From: Andrena cerasifolii
Taxonomy: Eukaryota; Arthropoda; Insecta; Hymenoptera; Andrenidae
Direction: 5' to 3'
Assembly: GCF_050908995.1 (NCBI RefSeq)
Contig: NC_135123.1
Coordinates: 8,866,001 to 8,930,000, forward strand
DNA: 64,000 nt
Shown piece by piece: positions 56,972 to 64,000 of the stretch. The position numbers were made by a program, and so were the translations under genes. The notes under the pieces are model-generated. The model was not told the DNA's origin. It saw only the letters and a list, made by a program, of their open reading frames with translations, and ran no database searches. The first letter of the stretch is position 1; every line of letters starts with the position of its first letter.

Positions 56972-57701
56972 TAGTGTTGTTAAAATGAGCTTCGAGCCGT
57001 CAGCTTCAAGAGTCGTGGTTCAAACTCTAAAGGCTCGAACGTTTAAGGCTCGAACCCTGTAGCCGTGAGAGCTCTAGCCTTTAAAGCTCGAGTCTTCAAG
57101 CTCGAAGGCTCGAGTCGTATAAATTGTACGTAGTGAAGTGAATATGTAGAAAGCTCGAGTTCTGGAAGCCTTAAAACTTAATGTAGAAGTTCTAAGTCTT
57201 GCACTCCAAGCTTTTAGAGTCTTAACTCAAGCTTTTAAAGCTTTAAGGCAGAATAATATAGTTAGTTTGTTACTATTCAATTAAACTGAGTTGCAGTAAA
57301 GCTATGATGAAACTTTGTCATACAACTTAAAAATAACGACACAACCACTATTATATTAATTTCAGTTTATTATGAGTTTTTTTTTTATTGTATAGTTTTG
57401 TACTTTTATTGTATTATTAAAACACGGATCCAACCAATTGGTGGAAGCATCAAAAAACATCTTTCTCTGTGTTTAATTTTAACGTTTTACAATAGTGGTT
57501 GCGCAAAATAAGATATAATATCAAGGACTTGGAGTTAACTTCATTACTATTAAACACAAGAGCCTTCAGCTTCGAGGCTTGAGCCTCAATGATTGAACCT
57601 CGAACTTCGAGAGCTCGAGCTTCATGTGATATTAGCCTTAAAGGCTAGGTCATTAAGGTTAAGGCTTAAAGCTTTGAAGACTCGAGCTTTATACAACACT
57701 A
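56972..57701 (+). mobile_element. hAT-type MITE nested in the pogo-like element
   Basis: A 730-bp element with ends TAGTGTTGTTAAAATGAGC and, reverse-complemented, TAGTGTTGTATAAAGCTCG. It is flanked by the perfect 8-bp duplication ATTAAAAG (56,964-56,971 and 57,702-57,709). Both ends carry dense arrays of GGCTCGAG/AGCTCGA-type words, most within 200 bp of the ends. The TAGTGTT start is shared with the complete hAT at 48.8 kb, but the rest differs, so it is a separate family. No coding capacity. Confidence 0.85.
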
Positions 57702-57930
57702 ATTAAAAGAGAAACGTTTATATTTTTCGCGGGGTGTAAAAGTTTCTGAAAAGTGCAACATACAGTTAAATATTATAGCGAAGGTATGCTACAAAGTATT
57801 ATTTTGACATGTTATCGTTAAATATGTGTGTTCTTGATTATTCAACAATAGTTTACCAACAAAGTTACTTTCTTCTTAGTATAATTCTGAATTTCTTGTC
57901 GGAACATGTGTGTACGTAATATGGAACATA

Positions 57931-58035
57931 CCGAGTAACCTAGATGAAGTTGATAATGACGATGACGACGATGATGCGGAATGCTTATTTTGCGAGCGTA
58001 ATTATAAAAATAGGAGACGCAGAAAGCACGAATAA
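57931..58035 (+). pseudogene. Pogo-type transposase C-terminal remnant
   Basis: A 34-codon frame ending in a stop codon: an acidic run (DEVDNDDDDDD) followed by AECLFCERNY and a basic tail RRRRKHE. An Asp-rich linker followed by a Cys-x2-Cys zinc-knuckle start is typical of pogo/Tigger transposase C-termini. The rest of the gene is missing. Assignment is inference from a short segment. Confidence 0.4.
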
Positions 58036-58362
58036 ATTCCAAAAATGATGTACATTTATTTATTTGTATCTTCTACTTAATAAATCTTCATTTTTAGTAA
58101 AAAAAAAGTAAAAACTTTTCAGTTTTCTTTACAAATTTCCTAGGTGTTCCATATTAGGACCTATTTTTTCGAACAGCCAATTTTCACTCTTTTCAGTTCT
58201 TTTTACTATAATTGCAAAACAATTGGATTTTTCTACAATTGACTATGTAAATATGCTTATGCATTAGTTCCTTCGTCCACTCATGTCAGTTTTATTAAAA
58301 AAAAAAACAAATTCCCCCACTTTTGACAAGCTTTTGATGTTCCATACTACCTGCCTTTACCC

Positions 58363-58641
58363 TATACAACATCGAGATCGATGGTGCGCCTGTCGCATCT
58401 TCCGGCTGAGTTAATTTTTACTGTCGCTTGCGTCGACGGGAGCCCAAGCCTTGGGGGAATCGTCGGTTCTACGCGGAAATGGAAGCAGTCGTCCTCGACT
58501 GGCCGCGAAACGAGGAAGCCCAGGCGTCTCTTGCTGCTGCGAGCTAGGAGCAGGGACGCCTGGTGCACGCGGTCTTCCGTCGCGACGTCGACGTCGATCC
58601 ACGGTTCTAACCTTGGACGATCTCTGTTGCTCGTGTTGCAG
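58363..58641 (+). other. E75: E75 intron 4, distal part, open in the exon frame
   Basis: Ends with TCGTGTTGCAG before the last exon. From the ATG at 58,381 the frame stays open into the last exon, which would add 87 residues if the transcript began or was retained here. The added sequence has no recognisable domain. Confidence 0.6.
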
Positions 58642-60684
58642 GCATGCCCCCTGAACCCTAACCCACAACCGTTGACCGGCCAGCAAGAGCTGCTGCAGGA
58701 CTTCTCGAAGAGGTTCTCGCCGGCGATACGCGGCGTGGTGGAGTTCGCGAAGCGCATCCCCGGGTTCAGCTTGCTGGCACAGGACGACCAGGTCACGTTG
58801 CTCAAGGCCGGCGTGTTCGAGGTGCTGCTGGTGCGACTGGCTTGCATGTTCGACGCCCAGACGAACAGCATGATATGTCTGAACGGGCAGGTGTTGAAAC
58901 GGGAGTCGATCCACAACAGCAGCAACGCAAGATTTCTCATGGACTCGATGTTCGATTTCGCCGAGAGGGTGAACTCGCTGCGACTGTCCGACGCCGAGCT
59001 GGGTCTTTTCTGTTCCGTGGTGGTGATCGCGGCGGACAGACCGGGGCTACGTAACACCGAGCTGGTGGAGCGTATGCACAACAAGCTACGAAACGCCCTG
59101 CAGACCGTGCTGGCGCAGAACCATCCCCAGCACCCCGATATCCTACGGGAGCTGCTCAAGAAGATCCCCGATCTGAGGACCCTCAACACCCTCCACTCGG
59201 AGAAGCTGCTCGCGTTCAAGATGACCGAGCAACAGCAGCAGATGCAGGCCCAACAGCAGCATCAGCAGCAACAGCAACAGCAGACACAGCACGCTATCAA
59301 TGCCCAGCAAACGCAACAGCAGCACTGGCCCATGGAGGAGGAGCCACCGGCGTCGTGGGGTTCAGCTTCGGACGTGACACTGGACGAGGCCGTGAAGAGT
59401 CCGTTGGGCAGCGTGTCGAGCACCGAGAGCACCTGCAGCGGCGAGGTCGCATCTCTGACCGAGTACCATCACGCGGCTCCACCCAGTGGGCATCACGCGT
59501 CAAGCGCGCCCCTGCTCGCAGCGACCCTCGCCGGAGGCCTCTGCCCGCACCGCAGGCGGGCGAACTCGGGCAGCACCAGTTCCGGCGACGACGAGCTTCA
59601 CCGTGCCTCCCTGTCCAAGACGCCTCAGCCGCCGCAGTGTCCACGGTTCCGCAAGCTGGACTCTCCCAGCGACAGCGGAATCGAGTCAGGAACAGAGAAG
59701 ACTGACAAACCAGCGAGTAGCAGCGCCAGCAGCGCGCCCACCTCGGTCTGCTCCAGCCCTCGCTCCGAGGACAAGGAGGCCGAGGACATGCCGGTGTTGA
59801 AGCGAGTCCTCCAGGCGCCACCTCTATACGACACCAACTCTCTGATGGACGAGGCGTACAAGCCACACAAAAAGTTCCGCGCTTTCCGCCAGAAGGACAG
59901 CGCCGAGGCCGAGCCAGCGGTGATAGTGCAGCACACACAGTCCCAGCTGCACCTCCACCTCACCTCGCCGCCCGCTCGGAGTCCCTCGAACCAAGTGCAG
60001 CACCCCCAGTGCCCTCAGACCGCCAGCCTGCTGAGCAGCACGCACTCGACTCTGGCCAGGAGCCTGATGGAAGGTCCGCGGATGACGGCCGAGCAGCTCA
60101 AGCGCACGGACATCATCCACAACTACATAATGCGCGGAGAGGCCAGCCCCAGGTCGCCAGCGGTGTCGCCGTCGCCTGCGGAACAGTGCGCCTCGACGAC
60201 CACCATGACCGCGCGCTCTCCTCAAGGATCTCAAGGGCTGCTGCAGTGCGCCACCAGCAGCTACTCGACGAGCAGGTGGCCCGCCACGTCGGTGATCACG
60301 ACGACGACAGGCGCCAGACAACAGCAACACCAGCAGCATCAGCAGCACCAGCAGCACCAGCAGCACCAGCAGCACCAGCAGCATCAACAGCATCAACAGC
60401 ACCAGCAGCAGCAGTCTTCCTCGGACTACCTCATGGTCGGGAACTCGCCAGCCTCGTCGCCGAGGTACCTGTCCGCGGCGGCGACGAGTAGTACGAGCAC
60501 GAGTCCAAGGCCGACCTCGAGCACGGCGGCGACGTTAGTGCTATCCGGCTGTCCCAGCAACATGATGGAGCTGCAGGTGGACATCGCGGACAGCCAACAG
60601 CCGTTGAACCTGTCGAAGAAGTCGCCGTCCCCGTCGCCCAGGCCGCTGGTCGGGTCCTGCAAAGCTCTGTCCCTCGAAGCGTAG
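58642..60684 (+). CDS. E75: E75 ligand-binding domain and C-terminal (F) region exon
   Basis: Encodes residues 241-920 of E75A. Residues 241 to about 434 form the nuclear-receptor ligand-binding domain: FAKRIPGFSLLAQDDQVTLLKAG is the family signature, and LHSEKLLAFKM marks the last helices. E75 and its vertebrate relatives bind heme here and respond to NO and CO, but the coordinating residues cannot be confirmed by eye. A Gln-rich tract follows (59,227-59,325). Then come the conserved PLGSVSSTES, RKLDSPSDSGIESG and MPVLKRVLQAPPLYDTNSLM blocks, and a long HQQ repeat (60,319-60,415). The end is LQVDIADSQQPLNLSKK... with final LEA, as in Drosophila. PLNLSKK resembles a CtBP corepressor motif. 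No internal intron is needed. Confidence 0.96.
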   Translation, partial: ACPLNPNPQPLTGQQELLQDFSKRFSPAIRGVVEFAKRIPGFSLLAQDDQVTLLKAGVFEVLLVRLACMFDAQTNSMICLNGQVLKRESIHNSSNARFLMDSMFDFAERVNSLRLSDAELGLFCSVVVIAADRPGLRNTELVERMHNKLRNALQTVLAQNHPQHPDILRELLKKIPDLRTLNTLHSEKLLAFKMTEQQQQMQAQQQHQQQQQQQTQHAINAQQTQQQHWPMEEEPPASWGSASDVTLDEAVKSPLGSVSSTESTCSGEVASLTEYHHAAPPSGHHASSAPLLAATLAGGLCPHRRRANSGSTSSGDDELHRASLSKTPQPPQCPRFRKLDSPSDSGIESGTEKTDKPASSSASSAPTSVCSSPRSEDKEAEDMPVLKRVLQAPPLYDTNSLMDEAYKPHKKFRAFRQKDSAEAEPAVIVQHTQSQLHLHLTSPPARSPSNQVQHPQCPQTASLLSSTHSTLARSLMEGPRMTAEQLKRTDIIHNYIMRGEASPRSPAVSPSPAEQCASTTTMTARSPQGSQGLLQCATSSYSTSRWPATSVITTTTGARQQQHQQHQQHQQHQQHQQHQQHQQHQQHQQQQSSSDYLMVGNSPASSPRYLSAAATSSTSTSPRPTSSTAATLVLSGCPSNMMELQVDIADSQQPLNLSKKSPSPSPRPLVGSCKALSLEA
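60319..60415 (+). repeat. E75: Coding CAGCAC/CAGCAT repeat (HQQ)n
   Basis: About ten tandem copies of a 9-bp CAGCAGCAC/CAT unit inside the last exon, encoding (HQQ)n and ending in poly-Q. Length is likely to vary between individuals. Confidence 0.9.
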
Positions 60685-61550
60685 TGGGCCCACTCGACGG
60701 AGTCGCGTGACCGTGGCCTGCGGCTGGCGGGGCCGCGCGCTGATCGGTGTCAGTTCGGAAGAGGAATGTATGAAAGTGCCAGGACGCTCGGAGCGCGTGA
60801 TAAACCAAATAATTTATTAATTTAAACTATTAATCGATAATAACTGCGCGAGACACCAAGAGAGGGGAGGGATGGAGGACGGTGGGTCAGGTGGCGGGAC
60901 CTTCGCTCCTCGTTGGCGCGTGCGCGCGTGCGCAGAGCGGCAGAGGGGAGCGCAAGAGGGGATCGTGCACAGTGCGAGGACAGGCCGCGGCAGGAGGGGG
61001 GACGCGCGAGACGTTTCCTCGCCGTTCCTGTTCCACGAGAGTGTGTCGGTGGTGAAAGAGCCGATCCGGAGTGGCGCACGGACACTGACGCGAGAAAGTG
61101 CCAGTCCCCGCGTGCATACGGTGCCGTCGCGGGGTCTACCTGCCCGCCTAAGTAAAAGAGCTGTCCGCCCGTCTGCCTACCTTACACCTATCTGCTGCAG
61201 CGACATTCGAAGACCTATCTTGCTCCGAATGATCTGAAAGGATAGCGTGTCAGCGGCCCCGCGGCAGAAGCCCCCCCTCCTCCAAAGATGTGTGAAAACA
61301 ATAAGAACAGAACACGGAAGATTGAATGTTTAACAGCAAATTAAAGTAATCTATCTACATGTGATAATCATGAAAATCGCGCATCCTGTACAGTCTCCAC
61401 CTCATTCATCGATCATCTTACTCTACTATAATTATTGAATATTATAAAAGTAATTAATTATTATTGTAACATGTGTAAGGTATAATAATCGTAAAAGTTA
61501 TCACGTATTGTGTATGTGCGCGCGTAGGGAAACGAGGACGCGTGAGTACT

Positions 61551-61642
61551 GAGAGAGAGAGAGAGGGAGAGAGAGAGAGAGAGAGAATGTGTGTGTATGT
61601 GAAAGAGAAAAAGAGAAAGAGAGAGAGAGAGAGCGAGAGAGA
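61551..61642. repeat. (GA)n tract in the 3' UTR
   Basis: Purine dinucleotide repeats with GT interruptions at about 61,588-61,602. In the transcript this would be a GA-rich single-stranded segment. Confidence 0.85.
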
Positions 61643-63584
61643 ATGGGAGTGCGTGGTTTCAATCGACCAGGAACAAGGAACGAATGGATGAAGAAAGACA
61701 ACACACGTGAGCGTGCTTAATGCAAGTGAGTCGGGGCAAAATCGCAGCATAAAAAACGAAAAAAAAAAAGAAGGAAAAAGAATAGAAGTTCGAAAGAGAA
61801 AAGACGGCTCTTTCAATCGAGAGATCGACTGACAGATGGAAAGCAGTCGGGGAGCAAGCGAATTTTAAACGTTTTAAACGATGTTTTTGTTAAACAATGA
61901 GACTGACCCGGCCCGCCGCAGCCTCCCAGAGTTTGCAGTCGCGTTAATTACAGAAAACACAAGCAACGGAACGTGCGTCGTGACTCTCGTCTCCGAGCAA
62001 ACGATAGCTATCCGTATTCTCTGTCTTCTTCTAGCTCGCGTCTGGTAGCTCAAAGACCCCCCCGGCTCTTCGGAAACGAGAACAGCACCGCTACGACACG
62101 CGCGCGGACGTACGGAGTAAGGTACGGGACGACGAGAGTGGGCGCGCGAGCGAGCGAGCGTCCGACAGGAGGAGAGGTATACAGAGCAGGCGAAATGGGA
62201 TGGGAAAGAAACGGAGGAGTCGCGTGGAACCGCGATAGAATCGGCGTACGGCGCAGTGTACATAGTAACCTCGTAAGGCTAAGTGTCGTAGAAGGCGCGA
62301 GTGGGCGAGCAACGTTCTCCCCTTCCGAGGAAGAGGAAACCGCGCTCGGCGAGTGTGCGTGCGTGCGTGCGTGTGCGGGAGAGAATGATACAGAGAAAGA
62401 GCGGAAGATACGCGGCGGGCCGACGCCGGCGTGTTGTTGAGACGCCCGCCCCGCCAACCCCTGTTTGCCCCCGAACCCCCCCACCCACCCACCCGTGTAG
62501 CACAGCAGAGAATACGCTGAAAACAGAGAGAAGGCAAAAACAACGACCAGAGGAAAGGCGCGCGCGAATCGGCTAATGCGAGTGAGCAAACGAATGGAAA
62601 GGGGACGGGAAAGAAACGAAACAACGCTTTTAGCATCGCGGTATACCGGTCAGGCCGAGGATCCGTTGTTTGGCGCAGCAATGAATTTAATCGCGTAGGG
62701 CAAAATAAGAAGGAGAAAAAAAAAAAATGAAGAAGAGTCGCTCGATGGGCACGCAGAAAACCGTTGTCTCGCTACTTTGAGCGCAGCTCCGTCTCAGACA
62801 CACCCTCGAACACATCCCGAACAAGCTTGTAGTGGAACACTCTGTGTATTTATTGTACTCGAGGAAGGAAAAAAAAAGTCATTCCCTATTTACGCTCTGT
62901 GTATCACCGTTCTCACCCCTCGACTCGTTTGATCGCTCCCGACTCCGCGTAGAATCCTTCTTGCTGTCCCGCAGACCCTTGGAATCGACCCTGCGTTCCT
63001 TCAGCCCGTTAGCCTACCCCCTCCTCCCCAGCCTCGCTAGACGCAAGCCAGCCTGAAACTCTTCTCCAAAGTTTCCGTCGACGCACGGACCTCCCGTGTA
63101 TCGAACCAATATTCGCAAATTACCCGCAGACCGAACTCCGACGCCGTTCTCGTCACCCGTGTCCCCGTGTCGTCCAACTTCTGCTAACACCCCCCCCCCC
63201 CCACCCTCATCCCCGAATACAAGAAAACCCCCATACCCAGCAAGCGAACTAGCGTTGATATTCGTAATACTTGTTATGCATAAACTACACATAATGATTA
63301 TTATAGTAAACGATACATAAAGTATGATATATTTCTCTATCCGTTAAGAAGGAGGATACAAGCAGCTGTTGTTTCTGGCGCGGAACAACGCAGATTATGG
63401 CAAAATAATGGTTGGAAGAGTGAAAGGAAGGATGATATAATACGAGAGATAAAAAAAAAAAATGATGCAAAAGATACCGAAAGTGTACTGTATTACTACA
63501 TTGCAAAGAAAATACAAAACGCAGCCCCGCATATTGCCCAGTGAGCACGTCATTTTGTACGCTTGGGAGTTGTGAGGTCGTCTG

Positions 63585-63590
63585 AATAAA
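63585..63590 (+). terminator. E75: Candidate E75 polyadenylation signal
   Basis: AATAAA followed 30-45 bases later by a GT/T-rich element. It is the best candidate end of the E75 transcript in the window. Confidence 0.5.
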
Positions 63591-63610
63591 CATTGTCTGG
63601 TGAATTATAC

Positions 63611-64000
63611 AGAAAAAAAATATATCTCGTGTGTTATTTTGGTCGAAGGTCCTCCCGATTCCTTGCCCGTTGCCTCTATTTTCTCCGCGCGCAGCTTTTT
63701 CGTTCAGTCTTTACGCCGAAATCGTTACGAGTGTTTCGTTTGTGTTTGGTAAAAAAAGAAAGGGCACGCTGGTTTCACTTGGAATAACATCTTTAGTTAA
63801 ACGTATGACGCATAATGGACGATACCGAAACATTGTTGCGAGTAATATATTCGGTCGTATAATCAATTCAAGCCATCGAAGCGCGATTACCATTTCTTTG
63901 AATTCGCTAGTACGCGCTCTTTAGGTAAACTGTTTTCTACTGCATGTATTATTTATGTTGCTTTCGCTGCTCGCGCTAATTGTTGCTGCGGAGATTGCAC
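63611..64000. other. Downstream flank, unassigned
   Basis: Nothing recognised. It may be transcript readthrough or intergenic DNA. Confidence 0.4.

Larger units (their letters stand above)
56810..58362 (+). mobile_element. Pogo-like DNA transposon, non-autonomous, in E75 intron 4
   Basis: A 1,553-bp insertion between TA dinucleotides (56,808-56,809 and 58,363-58,364). It has inverted ends beginning GGGTAAAGGCAGGTA, with ATGGAAC following on both sides. The word TAATATGGAAC (or its complement) recurs several times near both ends and at about 57,917. A short coding remnant at 57,931-58,035 supports a pogo-type origin. A hAT-type element is nested at 56,972-57,701, so the original insertion was about 815 bp. 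The right border lies only 280 bp from the last exon. Confidence 0.75.
60685..63610 (+). other. E75: E75 3' untranslated region
   Basis: Follows the TAG at 60,682. No other gene is seen, and AATAAA at 63,585-63,590 is followed by an A-run at 63,612 and a GT-rich stretch (CTCGTGTGTTATTTTGG), a good polyadenylation arrangement. The region includes AT-rich segments (61,320-61,500), a long (GA)n tract and a 13-base C-run at 63,190-63,202. Earlier polyadenylation sites may also exist. Confidence 0.6.

Noticed and set aside
58362..59219. Long minus-strand frame (285 codons) opposite the E75 last exon
   Set aside because: Antisense shadow of a GC-rich conserved coding exon; composition and lack of any domain argue against a gene.

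Overview
This window looks like insect nuclear DNA, most likely from a hymenopteran (ant, bee or relative). I infer that from the mix of GC-rich, CpG-rich unique DNA with AT-rich islands, the many small DNA transposons, and the protein sequence. It holds one recognisable host gene, on the + strand: the ecdysone-inducible nuclear receptor E75 (Drosophila Eip75B, NR1D group).

Layout. Positions 1 to about 38,600 contain no protein-coding gene that I can support. They hold non-autonomous transposons, a 1-kb AT-rich minisatellite with an 80-bp higher-order unit (28.8-29.9 kb), and several palindromic sites matching the ecdysone receptor element consensus (7,126; 12,202; 12,392). E75 runs from an undetermined leader start upstream of 39,442 to about 63.6 kb. 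Three alternative first coding exons are visible. E75A (39,442-39,685) joins zinc-finger-1 exon 40,071-40,159. An E75B-type start (52,629) reads straight into zinc-finger-2 exon 52,746-52,890 and so lacks finger 1. E75D (55,760-55,823) joins the hinge exon and lacks the whole DNA-binding domain. All three share the hinge exon 56,323-56,564 and a large last exon 58,642-60,684 (ligand-binding domain, Q/H-rich tail, PLNLS motif). By my splice reconstruction the products are about 920, 848 and 782 residues. The 3' UTR is about 2.9 kb and ends near the AATAAA at 63,585.

Mobile DNA. The 12.6-kb intron between the two zinc-finger exons carries a foldback element, a Transib-like element, an inverted pair of Helitron-like copies, and a complete 2.6-kb hAT transposon. 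That hAT has an uninterrupted 626-residue transposase, matching termini and a perfect 8-bp target duplication, so it may be recent or active. A 385-bp derivative of the same family sits at 830-1,214. The last intron contains a pogo-like element with a second hAT-type element nested inside it. Five types of DNA transposon can be told apart by target duplication and termini: hAT 8 bp, Transib 5 bp, pogo-like TA, TTAA-flanked, and Helitron-like.

How it fits together. E75 is a direct early target of the ecdysone receptor. The perfect inverted-repeat ecdysone elements upstream, two of them 176 bp apart, are therefore the best candidates for distal control of this gene, although linkage to E75 is inferred only from position.
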